Shown: in pieces, positions 26,304-34,777 of the stretch
How the letters are laid out: each line of letters opens with the position of its first letter
Position numbering within the stretch: the stretch's first letter is position 1
Origin: Reyranella sp.
GTDB lineage: Bacteria > Pseudomonadota > Alphaproteobacteria > Reyranellales > Reyranellaceae
Reading direction: 5' to 3'
Length of the DNA stretch: 64,000 bases
NCBI RefSeq assembly: GCF_004297405.1
Contig: NZ_SCVC01000039.1
Coordinates: 1-64,000, forward strand
Made by a program: the position numbers and the translations under genes
The notes under the pieces: model-generated
Told to the model about the DNA's origin: nothing
Seen by the model: only the letters and a program-made list of their open reading frames with translations
The model's database searches: none

Positions 26304-27935
26304 TCAGGCGGCTCGCGCCGTCGTTGCGGCGGCCAGCACCATAGCCGCGCACTTTTCGCCGATCATGATGGTGGGCGCATTGGTGTTGCCGCTCGTCAGG
26401 GTCGGCATGATCGAGGCGTCGGCGATCCTGAGGCCGATCATGCCATGGACGCTCAGCTCAGGGTCGACTACGGCACGCGGATCGTTGCCCATCTTGCAGG
26501 TGCCGACGGGGTGATAGGTCGTCTCGGCATTGTTGCGCACCCATTCGAGCAGCTCGGCGTCGCTCTGGAGATGGGCGCCGGGGGCGATCTCCTCGCCGGT
26601 GACTTCCTTGAGCGGCGACGTCGCCATCAACTCGCGGCCCTTGCGCAGGACATTCACGATGCCGGTGCGATCGTGCTCGGTGGACAGGAAGTTGAAGCGG
26701 ATCGCCGGCGGCTCGGCAGGATCGGCGGACTTGATGTGGACCGAGCCCGTGCTTTCGGAGCGCAGTACGTTTACGTTCATCGTGATACCCTTTTGGGCCG
26801 CAACCCGTCGCTCCTTCCCAACCATTTCGTAGAGGAAGGGCGCGATCGAGATCGTGGCATCGGGCGTCTCGAGCCCAACGCGCGTGCGGAAGTAGAGGCG
26901 TATGGGCACCGAGGTCGAGGCCAGGAAGCCCTCGCGGAAGATGGCATACTTCAGCGCCTCGCGGGCGAGCCGCCAGCCGCGCGCATTGTCGTTGAAGGTG
27001 AGGTTCTTGCCGGTGATTGCGAACTTCATGCGCGGCGAGTAGTGGTCGCGCAGGTTCTCGCCAACGCCTGGCAGCTCGTGCACCGGCGTGACGCCGAGCG
27101 CGCGCAGCCGGTTGCCCTGGCCGATACCGGAAAGTTCAAGAAGCTTCGGCGAGTTGATCGAGCCGCCGGAGACGATGATCTCCCGCGTGGCCCGCGCCTC
27201 GCGCTTCTCGCCATCGATGGAATAGCGCACGCCGACGCAACGCTTGCCTTCGAGGATGAGCTGCTCGGCGATTGCGCCCTGCTCGATCGTGAGGTTGGCG
27301 CGCGTGCGGGCGGGATCGAGATAGCAGAAGGCGGTGCTCTGGCGGCGGCCCTTCGTGATCGTCACCTGGGACATGCCGATGCCTTCCTGCGAGGCGCCGT
27401 TCTGGTCAGGATTGTAGGGCAGGCCCATCCGCTCCGCCGCTTCGATCATCTTCTCCAGCAGCGGGACCTTGTTGCGCGGCGTGTGGGTAACGGAGAGGAT
27501 GCCGTCGCGGCCGCGGAATTCGTCCGAGCCACCCTCGAAGCGCTCCATGCGCTTGAAAATCGGCAGCACGTCCTGGTAGCTCCAGCCGCGGTTGCCGAGC
27601 TGTGCCCAGTGATCGTAGTCCTGCGCCTGGCCGCGGATGTAGACCATGCCGTTGATCGAGCTGGAGCCGCCCAGCATGCGACCACGGGGCACGGCGATGC
27701 GGCGTCCGCCTGAACCCTCGTCGGGCTCCGAGGCGTAGCACCAGTTGACCGTCGGATCGTCGATCATCTTGGCGACGCCGACCGGCACCTTCGACCAGAA
27801 GAAGTTCGAGCCCTGGGTGCCCGCCTCTAGCAGCAGGACGCGATGGGCACCGCTCTCCGTCAGCCGGCTCGCAACGACTGCACCCGCGGACCCTGCACCG
27901 ACGACGATGTAGTCATAGGTCGAGTCGCTCTGCAT
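26304..27935 (-). CDS. GMC-family FAD-dependent alcohol/choline-type dehydrogenase
   Basis: 543 residues. The N-terminal dinucleotide fold is YIVVGAGSAGAVVASRLTES (residues ~10-29). The first GMC signature is GRMLGGSSSINGMVYIRG, and the second region is SGGSINSPKLLELSGIG. The active-site pair is His in TTYHPVGTCKMGND and Asn in SGNTNAPTIMIGEKCA. No signal peptide is evident. Family members oxidise alcohols or choline; BetA-like substrate use is not supported by context, since no betaine genes are nearby. It is first in a two-gene minus-strand operon with the TTC38-like gene. Confidence 0.9.
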   Translation of the reverse strand: MQSDSTYDYIVVGAGSAGAVVASRLTESGAHRVLLLEAGTQGSNFFWSKVPVGVAKMIDDPTVNWCYASEPDEGSGGRRIAVPRGRMLGGSSSINGMVYIRGQAQDYDHWAQLGNRGWSYQDVLPIFKRMERFEGGSDEFRGRDGILSVTHTPRNKVPLLEKMIEAAERMGLPYNPDQNGASQEGIGMSQVTITKGRRQSTAFCYLDPARTRANLTIEQGAIAEQLILEGKRCVGVRYSIDGEKREARATREIIVSGGSINSPKLLELSGIGQGNRLRALGVTPVHELPGVGENLRDHYSPRMKFAITGKNLTFNDNARGWRLAREALKYAIFREGFLASTSVPIRLYFRTRVGLETPDATISIAPFLYEMVGKERRVAAQKGITMNVNVLRSESTGSVHIKSADPAEPPAIRFNFLSTEHDRTGIVNVLRKGRELMATSPLKEVTGEEIAPGAHLQSDAELLEWVRNNAETTYHPVGTCKMGNDPRAVVDPELSVHGMIGLRIADASIMPTLTSGNTNAPTIMIGEKCAAMVLAAATTARAA

Positions 27936-28053
27936 TTCGTGTTCTTTCTAATGGCCGGCAAGTGGGGATATCCCAGGCACGAAGGGGAGCAGTCCTCACG
28001 CGCGCTGACAAGTCTCGGCGCGCGAGAAGCGCCCCGCGGTTTCGCCAACGGGA

Positions 28054-28908
28054 ATGCAAATGGCCATTGTGACGACGCGAAGCGAGCAGGCGTGTTTCGG
28101 AGGGACGATCGGGTTCTACAGCCACGCCTCGACGGAGATCGGCGCCGAGATGAAGTTCTCGATCTTCGTGCCGCCGAATGCCTCGCCGCGGCCGCGTCCG
28201 GCGCTCTATTTCCTGGCGGGCCTCACCTGCACGGAAGAGACATTCATGATCAAGGCGAACGCTTTGCGTCATGCCGCCGAACTCGGGCTCGTTCTCGTGG
28301 CGCCGGACACCAGCCCACGCGGCCTCGGCCTGCCGGGCGAAGAGGACAGTTGGGATTTCGGCACAGGGGCCGGCTTCTATCTTGACGCGGAAGCGGAGCC
28401 GTGGCGGCGGAACTATCGCATGTATTCCTACGTGACGCGGGAGCTTCCGGCGCTCGTCGAGGCCAACTTCCCGGTCGATGCGGTTCGGCGCGGCGTTTTC
28501 GGCCATTCGATGGGAGGGCATGGGGCGCTGGTGATCGCGCTCAGGAATCCGCAGGCCTATCGGTCGGCCTCGGCCTTCGCGCCGATCTGTAACCCCGTCG
28601 ATGTGCCGTGGGGCGAAAAGGCGTTCGGCATCATCGACGCTGTTTCCATCATGGATGAAAAGATCCGGTTGATCGGCGGCTTGCACTATCGAACCGTCCA
28701 AGTCTCGAACTGGAGCGGTATCACGGGATTGCCGACTCCCGGTTATGATCAAAGTGCCGTGACGCCGTCGGTGAGCCTCATCGTCCGGCCTTGGAAAGAA
28801 GTGTGGTTCTACGGCAATTTCCTCCAGGCCCTCGAGCAAGGGCCGTCACAGCAGGCCGCGTGGTCTTCCACACCCATTGAAGAGCTGCTCCGCGCGAGGC
28901 GGAAGTAG
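28054..28908 (+). pseudogene. S-formylglutathione hydrolase cut and joined to a TonB-receptor fragment
   Basis: Residues 1-191 are a good S-formylglutathione hydrolase/esterase-D N-terminus: ALYFLAGLTCTEETFMIKAN, NYRMYSYVTRELPALVEANF, the nucleophile elbow FGHSMGGHGALVIALRNP (Ser152) and CNPVDVPWGEKAF. At nt ~28627 the expected C-terminus, which would carry the catalytic Asp and His, is replaced by barrel-like sequence of a TonB-dependent siderophore receptor. The frame is open for 284 residues, close to the normal length by chance, but without Asp/His the hydrolase should be inactive. In family context the enzyme removes formyl groups in glutathione-dependent formaldehyde oxidation. Confidence 0.75.
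28627..28860 (+). other. TonB-dependent siderophore receptor barrel fragment inside the chimeric frame
   Basis: From residue ~192 the translation reads GIIDAVSIMDEKIRLIGGLH, YRTVQVSNWSGITGLPTPGY and VTPSVSLIVRPWKEVWFYGN followed by FLQALEQG. These are the strand-loop-strand elements of the mid-barrel of FhuE/FpvA-like receptors, where a phrase of the type 'KP W..V.FYGN...LE.G' is very common. No plug domain, signal peptide or C-terminal strand is present on either side. Confidence 0.75.
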
Positions 28909-29420
28909 TTGTCCGAGGGCGTCGCCATGAAGGACGTGTTCCTGCTCGGGCAATTATCTAGCGTGAAACTCATGTTCAGCCCTCGGTCGTGAGTTAAGCA
29001 GCAATCCCCTTCTGTTTGGGCTGATTGCTGATCCGCAATCTGAGATGCGCGCCGCGGCCAGAGAAAAGGTGTGTCGTGACTCGCTGCCTACCGATCGGGC
29101 TTCGAATTGATCGTGACGATCGACGTTGCAGCGTAACGTTGCGGTGCAAAAACATTCTCCGCGTGAGGCAGCTCGAAGGTTTCGCATCGCTGTTCGGAGC
29201 AGCGCCGCCCGGTGCAAGTGGAGCGGTGTTTTGTCGAGGTGCATCGGAAACAACTACTCGACAATCGGGCCCCGGAGAATACGCGCCAAAAGCTACCGGA
29301 TTGGCCGAATCTGGAGCCGAATTGTGCGGCGCATGGTGGTCGTTTTTCGCGGGAATAAGCCCGGAAAGCGGGCCTTTTCTCCAGGGCTGAGAGCCCCAGA
29401 GAAAAGGCTCGCAGACTTGA
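28909..29420. other. intergenic stretch, no gene seen
   Basis: No reading frame with a ribosome site and protein-like composition was found on either strand between the chimeric gene and the left attachment site. Frames present are short and arginine/serine-rich. It is the chromosomal flank of the island. Confidence 0.4.
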
Positions 29421-29433
29421 TGGCGGACAGGGC
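29421..29433 (+). repeat. attL core, 13-bp copy of the tRNA-Ser 3' end
   Basis: TGGCGGACAGGGC is identical to the reverse complement of the last 13 bases of the tRNA-Ser gene (CCA included). A chance match of this length within the 500 bp next to an integrase gene is very unlikely. Confidence 0.85.
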
Positions 29434-29541
29434 TTCCGCCAAACCAATGACCACCCTTGTCCGCAGATGGCCGGATAGTCCATTGTTTTAAGCTTTATTC
29501 CTCAGTTTCTATCCTTGCTTGTCCGCCCGCGTTCGCTAATG

Positions 29542-29575
29542 TACCCACCATATTGGCGGGTAAAATGGCGGGTAG
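29542..29575. repeat. left-end cluster of three TGG(C/T)GGGTA sites, candidate integrase arm sites
   Basis: One inverted copy (TACCCACCA, 29542-29550) is followed by two direct copies of TGGCGGGTA twelve bases apart (29554-29574). They lie immediately in front of the integrase start, so they could serve as recombinase or excisionase arm sites, as repressor sites for the integrase promoter, or both. Confidence 0.6.
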
Positions 29576-29578
29576 GCC

Positions 29579-30811
29579 TTGGCGCGCACTCTTCACAATC
29601 TGAAGCCCATCTCGCTCTCCCGGAAGATGGCCCCCGGCTACCATGGCGACGGCGGCGGCCTTTACCTGCAGGTGGCGCCCGCCGGCTCCAAGAGCTGGAT
29701 CTTCCGCTTCGCCCTAGCGGGGCGGCGCCGTGAGATGGGCGTCGGCTCCTTTCCATCTGTGAGCCTGGCAGCGGCCCGGGAAGCGGCCAGCAAGGCGCGA
29801 GCGCTGGTGAAGGCTGGGAAGGACCCTATTGCGGTCCGTGAGGCTGAAAAGGCCCAGGCACGCCTTCAGTCGGCTCGCGGGGTGACCTGGGACAAGGCCG
29901 TCGATCTGTTCCTGAAAGCTCACCTGAGCAGCTGGCGGAACCCGAAGCATCGCCAGCAGTGGCGCAATACCCTCGATACCTACGCCAAGCCGGTCCTTGT
30001 TGGCCTTGCGGTCGCTGAAATTGGTACCCCTGAGGTCACCAAGGTGCTGGACTCGATTTGGCAGGAGAAGCCGGAAACAGCTTCGCGGGTGAGGGGCCGG
30101 ATTGAGCGGATTCTCGATTGGGCGAAGGTTCGTGGGTATCGGGCGGGCGAGAATCCGGCCCGCTGGCGTGGCCATCTCGACAAGGTCTTTCCACCGCGAG
30201 CCAAGCTTCGCAAGGTTCGCCACCACGCTGCCGTGCCGATCGATAAGCTGCCGGCCGTCTATGCCAAGCTCGTCAAGGCGAGCGGTGTTGCAGCCAAGGC
30301 TCTGCGTTTTACGATCCTAACGGCCGTGCGGCCCGGGGAAACGACGGGCGGGACATGGCCGGAGGTTGACCGCAAGGCGGCTCTTTGGACCATTCCGGCG
30401 CACAGGATGAAGGCAGACAAGGAGCACCGCGTCACGCTCTCCAAGGAGGCCCAGGCGATCCTGGAGGAGATGGTCGAGCTTCGAACCGGCCAATTCATGT
30501 TTCCAGGGCACAGGGAAAAGCGCCCCTTGTCGCTAACGGCCCTTTCCAAGGCCCTTAAAGCGGCAGGCGGCGGAACAGCCACCGTCCACGGCATGCGGTC
30601 CACCTTTAAGGATTGGGCATCCGAGCGCACGTCGTTCCCCTCTGAAGTGTCGGAAATGGCCTTGGCCCATTCCATTGGAGACAAAGTCGAGGCCGCCTAT
30701 CGGCGAGGCGAGTTGCTAGAGAAGCGCCGGGCCATGATGGAGCAGTGGGCCACGTTCGTCAGGACGCCCCAGAGCGGTAACGTCGTGTCGATCGGCAGCC
30801 GCCGTGCCTAG
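29579..30811 (+). CDS. tyrosine recombinase/integrase, P4 type (DUF4102 N-terminal domain)
   Basis: 410 residues. TTG 29579 is used because a stop lies two codons upstream and the N-terminal ARTLHNLKP then matches family starts; ATG 29627 is the fallback. Residues ~15-95 are the DUF4102 arm-binding domain (GDGGGLYLQVAPAGSKSWIF). The catalytic domain contains Arg in LTAVRPGETTGGTWPEVDRK, His-x-x-Arg in TVHGMRSTFKDWASE, a second His in ALAHSIGDKVEAAYRRGE, and the nucleophile Tyr in AAYRRGELLEKRRA. It would integrate the island at the tRNA-Ser gene. A small CCACC/GGTGG hairpin lies 17 bp after its stop (30828-30843) without a T-run. Confidence 0.95.
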   Translation: MARTLHNLKPISLSRKMAPGYHGDGGGLYLQVAPAGSKSWIFRFALAGRRREMGVGSFPSVSLAAAREAASKARALVKAGKDPIAVREAEKAQARLQSARGVTWDKAVDLFLKAHLSSWRNPKHRQQWRNTLDTYAKPVLVGLAVAEIGTPEVTKVLDSIWQEKPETASRVRGRIERILDWAKVRGYRAGENPARWRGHLDKVFPPRAKLRKVRHHAAVPIDKLPAVYAKLVKASGVAAKALRFTILTAVRPGETTGGTWPEVDRKAALWTIPAHRMKADKEHRVTLSKEAQAILEEMVELRTGQFMFPGHREKRPLSLTALSKALKAAGGGTATVHGMRSTFKDWASERTSFPSEVSEMALAHSIGDKVEAAYRRGELLEKRRAMMEQWATFVRTPQSGNVVSIGSRRA

Positions 30812-30945
30812 CAACTTTCCCCATCAACCACCCGGGTAGGTGGCTGTAGAATTGTAATCGGCGCGGCTAGGGCGACGGCCCGAACACCTCTTCCGCGGAG
30901 GCCGCCGCGTCGATCCTCTTTGCGGATGCACCATGCGGAGGTGCG

Positions 30946-32307
30946 ATGTCTGTTTACTGGAATGCCGTACAAGCCTGCATCTGGATTGCGACCCATGATG
31001 AAAGGCTGGTGGCGCAGGCGCAGACCGACAAACGGCTGAACACAATATTCGTTGCCGACGAGACCTTTTCTAGTCGTTCGCTGCGTGACGCGAGCCACGA
31101 CGTAAATATGAAGGCGGTGCGGAGGGGGCAGCCTACGAGGCCCACGGTTTTCGAATCCCGGCACTTGCTCACTGCTGCATGTGCTGCGGGTACTCTGACC
31201 ATGTTGGGGCGGGCCTGCGGCGAAGGCGATCCTGTCGAGATTCCTGCGATAGCTTGGGCCAAGCTGGAACTGCGTGACGACAGCAGATTCGGCGTGATTG
31301 CCGCGTCTCCTGACATATGCGACCGGCGCGCGACATGGTGGGACGAGCTACGGGTCGCCTCTCGCGAAGTGCGGCGTCACTTGCCGTTTCCTCGTGAGCG
31401 CGTCACCGCGTGGTCGGGATTGATAGATGGTAGGCCCGATACAGTAGGAGAAGCGGCGTGGGCAGAACGCAGGCGTCGCCAGTTCATGAGTGTACAGGCT
31501 GCCGTTTTGCCGCTTGGTAACGATGGCCTTCCGGACGAGGTTGAAATTACGTTAGTGGAAGCTCTGTCATGGTGCGCGTTGGGGTGCGCCGTTCCACCGG
31601 GGTTCTGGGCCGCCGACTATGACGTGGGGCAGGCGGACCGTGACTACGCGAGTGCAAGGGAATCACTCGCCTATGCTCTTTGGCGCTTCAGGAGCGCCAA
31701 AACGATCAAGGAGTCTCCGTTTGATACCGGGCTGCCTCCCAACGGCATCAAGGCGGAGTATTTGGGGGCCGCTTCGAACGTGGAGCGGGCCAAGCAATAT
31801 AAAGAAGAAGTGGCGCAGAAATTCAACGCGGCAATCTCGCGGAAGCTGTTGCTCGATCAAGTACGCTCCGACGCTCGCCATCGGCAGGGCGCTCCTGATG
31901 CTGATGCAGATTTCGTGCAACGGTCTCTTGATAAAGCTGAGCGGCGCCTGCTGCGGGCTTTTCTCGGCGGCGAATTGGAATGCCTGGGCCGACGGTCCGA
32001 TGACGCATCGATCTGGGAGTCGCTGCCGAAAGATTGCTTTCGGCTGCCCGTTGAGGTTCGCCTCAACCACAACATTCTGGAGCCGAGCAGCAGAGCCACG
32101 ATGGATGAACATCGTTTAGTAATGGAAGGCCCGACGAAGTGGCGGAGTTTGCGCGTCAACACAGCAGCACTCCGTACGTGGTGGGCTGGGCGGTCTGCGG
32201 CTTCATCGCTCAGCCAATCTGTACAGCCAGGCCCCGTACTAGTGGACGCGGGGGCCGCCGCAAGATCCCTGATGAAGATACGTTGCAGGCCGTCGAGAAG
32301 GCGATGA
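30946..32307 (+). CDS. unknown island protein, probably frameshifted near its 3' end
   Basis: 453 residues; ATG 30946 follows GGAGG at ideal spacing. The first 60 residues (SVYWNAVQACIWIATHDERL) and the middle (GRPDTVGEAAWAERRRRQFM; LVEALSWCALGCAVPPGFWA) are well-composed globular sequence with no domain I can name. The last ~35 residues are serine/arginine-rich and stop at 32307, while a neighbouring frame continues with convincing protein sequence. I read the two as one gene with a frameshift at about 32225-32250. It is the first gene after the integrase. Confidence 0.65.
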   Translation: MSVYWNAVQACIWIATHDERLVAQAQTDKRLNTIFVADETFSSRSLRDASHDVNMKAVRRGQPTRPTVFESRHLLTAACAAGTLTMLGRACGEGDPVEIPAIAWAKLELRDDSRFGVIAASPDICDRRATWWDELRVASREVRRHLPFPRERVTAWSGLIDGRPDTVGEAAWAERRRRQFMSVQAAVLPLGNDGLPDEVEITLVEALSWCALGCAVPPGFWAADYDVGQADRDYASARESLAYALWRFRSAKTIKESPFDTGLPPNGIKAEYLGAASNVERAKQYKEEVAQKFNAAISRKLLLDQVRSDARHRQGAPDADADFVQRSLDKAERRLLRAFLGGELECLGRRSDDASIWESLPKDCFRLPVEVRLNHNILEPSSRATMDEHRLVMEGPTKWRSLRVNTAALRTWWAGRSAASSLSQSVQPGPVLVDAGAAARSLMKIRCRPSRRR

Positions 32308-32435
32308 AGCTCGACGGGAACCTCACCGCGCGCTCCGCGATCCTCAAGCACTTGCCAGCCAACATTACTCCCGGGCGGCAAGAAGCGGATATCAGGCGGA
32401 TAACGGGCAAGCTCGCTAAAAGACGAAAAGCTTAG
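32139..32435 (+). CDS. probable C-terminal continuation of the preceding gene in another frame
   Basis: From about nt 32236 this frame gives TSGRGGRRKIPDEDTLQAVE, KAMKLDGNLTARSAILKHLP and a basic end (GKLAKRRKA). A glycine/arginine linker followed by a small helical domain is a common ending for such proteins, and this composition is better than that of the overlapping frame. The annotated start at 32139 is only the first ATG in the frame; it has no clear ribosome site. Confidence 0.45.
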   Translation: MAEFARQHSSTPYVVGWAVCGFIAQPICTARPRTSGRGGRRKIPDEDTLQAVEKAMKLDGNLTARSAILKHLPANITPGRQEADIRRITGKLAKRRKA

Positions 32436-32542
32436 ACCCCGCGCCGCGAAGATTGCGAAACTTCGCATTACCTCGCATGCAGCGCTGAACGTTCACGTCC
32501 ATCGTCCTTGGACGGTCTTGGAGACCGCATCAAGGAGCTACG

Positions 32543-32749
32543 ATGCAGACAGCTGACAATAGCGGACGCGATGTCCCTCTCGCCCTTACGGTGCGTGGGG
32601 CCTGCGCCAAGCTCTCAATCTCCCGATCTACCTTGTACGAGGAAATCGCGGCGGGTCGCCTTCAGGCCAAGAAGGCTGGCAAGAAGACCCTGATTCCGAC
32701 CCAGTCCGTAAACGACTGGTTCAACAACCTCCCATCCAAAGCCGCCTGA
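32543..32749 (+). CDS. excisionase-like HTH protein
   Basis: 68 residues with AAGGAG upstream of the ATG. LTVRGACAKLSISRSTLYEE and IAAGRLQAKKAGKKTLIPTQ followed by SVNDWF are the MerR-like winged HTH of excisionase/AlpA proteins. In integrative elements these act as directionality factors for the integrase or as transcriptional switches. Its position close to the integrase supports an excisionase role, but the AlpA-like gene at 45.6 kb is a second candidate. Confidence 0.8.
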   Translation: MQTADNSGRDVPLALTVRGACAKLSISRSTLYEEIAAGRLQAKKAGKKTLIPTQSVNDWFNNLPSKAA

Positions 32750-32825
32750 AACGCAAAACCCGCCACGGGGCACGTGGCGGGCTCGATGCGTTTGTCCAAT
32801 CCCCTCGACCAAAAGGAAACTGAAC

Positions 32826-33011
32826 ATGGACAAGAAAGTAGTCCCTCCCGCGGAGCGCCGCAAGCGGCACGCACGTTGCCCAATCGCTGCAGAGCGCGCT
32901 CGCATCCACAACATGCCTGCCGTTCGGCTCCTGATTGGCCGCTTCGCGTTGCCTGCAGCCACAGCTGTCCTGACTGCTGAAGCCTTCGGCCTGATCGGAG
33001 GTGATCGATGA
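32826..33011 (+). CDS. small unknown protein
   Basis: 61 residues, preceded by AAAGGAAACTGAAC before the ATG. The N-terminal third is strongly basic (MDKKVVPPAERRKRHARCPI) and the rest is hydrophobic-helical. Its stop overlaps the next start (ATGA), which supports it being translated as part of the small-gene operon. No family recognised. Confidence 0.55.
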   Translation: MDKKVVPPAERRKRHARCPIAAERARIHNMPAVRLLIGRFALPAATAVLTAEAFGLIGGDR

Positions 33012-33295
33012 GGAGGGTGATCACCGCTCATTTTTTCGACAGGCCACCCCTAACCATCACAATTCAAGGGAAACGGCCAAACTGGCTGCTCGATATCCTG
33101 CGGACGCGCGGAGATACAGGCACGACCAGCATCGAGCATCCTGGTGTGCGGGTTGCGGATGCCGTGCTGAAGTTGCGACGAGCCGGCCTTGCGATTGAGA
33201 CTATCACTGAGCGGCACGAAGGCGCCTTCGCGGGAAATCACGCCCGGTATGTCCTGCGAGTGGAACGCGTCGACATCGAGCGGGAGGCCGCCTGA
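33008..33295 (+). CDS. small winged-helix domain protein of phage type
   Basis: 95 residues. KRPNWLLDILRTRGDTGTTS, then VADAVLKLRRAGLAIETITE, and a C-terminal strand pair (HARYVLRVERVDIE) fit the short winged-helix proteins frequent in prophages and genomic islands of alphaproteobacteria. It overlaps both neighbours by a few bases, so it is translationally coupled. Likely DNA-binding; target unknown. Confidence 0.6.
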   Translation: MRRVITAHFFDRPPLTITIQGKRPNWLLDILRTRGDTGTTSIEHPGVRVADAVLKLRRAGLAIETITERHEGAFAGNHARYVLRVERVDIEREAA

Positions 33296-33543
33296 TGGAC
33301 GGCCAGATGATCGGCTCGTTCGTAAAGAACGCCCGTGAGGCTGTGGCCATCCAGCTCACGACGTTCAACGGCCATCGGCTCTGTGACGTGCGTGTCGTCA
33401 TCCCCAATGCAGATGGCGACAGCACCCCGACCAAAAAAGGGGTGACGCTGAAACCGTCGGCACTCCCCGACCTGATCAAGCTCCTGGAGGAGGCCCATGC
33501 GGCTGCCCTTCAGGCAGGCTGGTGCCAGAGCGATGGCACGTAA
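33295..33543 (+). CDS. PC4-like single-stranded DNA-binding domain protein
   Basis: 82 residues. AIQLTTFNGHRLCDVRVVIP, PTKKGVTLKPSALPDLIKLL and EEAHAAAL reproduce the layout of the transcriptional coactivator PC4 (p15) fold, including the 'PTKKG(V/I)TL' element. Bacterial and phage PC4-like proteins bind single-stranded DNA or act in transcription. Translationally coupled to the winged-helix gene (TGATG). Confidence 0.7.
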   Translation: MDGQMIGSFVKNAREAVAIQLTTFNGHRLCDVRVVIPNADGDSTPTKKGVTLKPSALPDLIKLLEEAHAAALQAGWCQSDGT

Positions 33544-34144
33544 ACAGACCAACCGTGGGCGCCGGGTCAACGCCACCGGCCGCAGCGAGGGAGGCGCGCA
33601 TCACGCGCGCTTCTACCGCTGGGAGCTGGAGTCGGTTGCCTTCAGATGGCTCTCGGTAGCGGCCAGGGCGCTCCTGCTGGAGTTGAAGGCTCTCTACACG
33701 GGCGGCAACAACGGCACCCTGTTCCTGAGCGTCCGTGAGGGCGCCCGTCGCTTGGGTATCGGCAAGAACCAGGCGGCCGCTGCATTCGGTGAACTGCAGG
33801 AGCGGGGATTTATCAGGCCCAATATCGTCGGCGCCTTCAGCCTCAAGCACGAGGCGCGTCGCGGCAACGCAACCAGCTGGATCCTGACTGAGTTCCCCAT
33901 CGGCGAGGCAAAGGGAGCTGGCTCCCGGGATTTCATGCGGTGGCAGCCTTCATCTGAGCAACAGCGCGCCCGTGAACTACAACGCGCTGCCCGCTCCCAA
34001 AATCATTCGACGGTCCCCTACAGGGGACAGACTGTGCCCGCTCCGGGGACAGTACCCCTCAAAACACACCTACCTGTCATCGCTCCGGGGACACTTTCGG
34101 CCGAAATCGCCGATCGACGGTCCCCGCTCCGGGCACACAGATAA
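33533..34144 (+). CDS. winged-helix island protein with repetitive C-terminal tail
   Basis: 203 residues from ATG 33533, overlapping the PC4-like gene. Residues ~30-125 are a MarR/replication-initiator-like winged helix: YRWELESVAFRWLSVAARAL, LFLSVREGARRLGIGKNQAA and ELQERGFIRPNIVGAF. The C-terminal ~50 residues are low-complexity and encoded by short recurring GCTCCGGGGACA-like units (34034-34135). Relatives in rhizobial islands also carry repetitive tails there. Role could be replication control or regulation; not assigned. Confidence 0.65.
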   Translation: MARKQTNRGRRVNATGRSEGGAHHARFYRWELESVAFRWLSVAARALLLELKALYTGGNNGTLFLSVREGARRLGIGKNQAAAAFGELQERGFIRPNIVGAFSLKHEARRGNATSWILTEFPIGEAKGAGSRDFMRWQPSSEQQRARELQRAARSQNHSTVPYRGQTVPAPGTVPLKTHLPVIAPGTLSAEIADRRSPLRAHR

Positions 34145-34150
34145 GTTACC

Positions 34151-34777
34151 ATGGGGAGTCTGCTTCAGATGATCAGCACACCCGTTCAGGGAGCGAGAGA
34201 GCGGCGCGGGGCCCGCAAGGAGCCCAAGCGCCAGCGCTCGCGCGAGGGCAGTTGCCCGCCTGCCCAAAGTCATGCGGCGGAGCCGCCTCCGTCGGGACGA
34301 AATGCGGAGAGTATCGAGGTCGCGGAGGTCAAGCGGCCGTTGGCGGCATTCAATTCGATGCGACCGATGAAGCCAGAGACCATCCAGGAAGCGCTGCAGC
34401 TCCAATCCGGGGCGGCGCTCAAGCGGGCGATTGGCAAGGCGTTGATTGCGGAAGATGGCGATTACACCGGCGGACGGTGCGAGCTCGCCGAGGCGGACGC
34501 CATGGACGCGCGAGTCTCCGACTTCCTCGATATCGGCTCGCACATCACAGGCCGGATAAGTGAAGGTAACGGTGGTGAGCTGATTGTGCGGACGCGTGAG
34601 GCAAGTGGGTCCATTCCTGGTGTCATCGATACTGTGCGGGAGAGCCCGGACATGCTGTCCGCGAGCGCAAGCCGCGCCCGCCTGGAACTGACGGGGACGC
34701 GCTCACCCTGGCCGTGGACACAGCGGAGAGCATCAAGCCGAAGAACAGCCTGGAAAAGATGCTCGCTCATCAGCTAG
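34151..34777 (+). CDS. unknown phage-associated protein, frameshifted before its C-terminal part
   Basis: 208 residues in this frame. The N-terminal 60 residues are basic and disordered; residues ~65-180 are helical (PETIQEALQLQSGAALKRAI; DAMDARVSDFLDIGSHITGR). After LELTG (nt ~34693) the frame degrades into a Ser/Arg/Trp tail, while the +1 frame takes over with the continuation seen at 34714-35091. A single missing base in the GGGGACGC run at 34692-34700 explains this. Function unknown. Confidence 0.55.
   Translation: MGSLLQMISTPVQGARERRGARKEPKRQRSREGSCPPAQSHAAEPPPSGRNAESIEVAEVKRPLAAFNSMRPMKPETIQEALQLQSGAALKRAIGKALIAEDGDYTGGRCELAEADAMDARVSDFLDIGSHITGRISEGNGGELIVRTREASGSIPGVIDTVRESPDMLSASASRARLELTGTRSPWPWTQRRASSRRTAWKRCSLIS

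Noticed and set aside
26445..27713. 422-residue plus-strand frame opposite the GMC oxidoreductase
   Set aside because: Antisense shadow; no start signal and biased composition.
34020..34140. Recurring GGGGACA units considered as a CRISPR array
   Set aside because: Units are too short, irregularly spaced and lie within a reading frame; no cas genes nearby.
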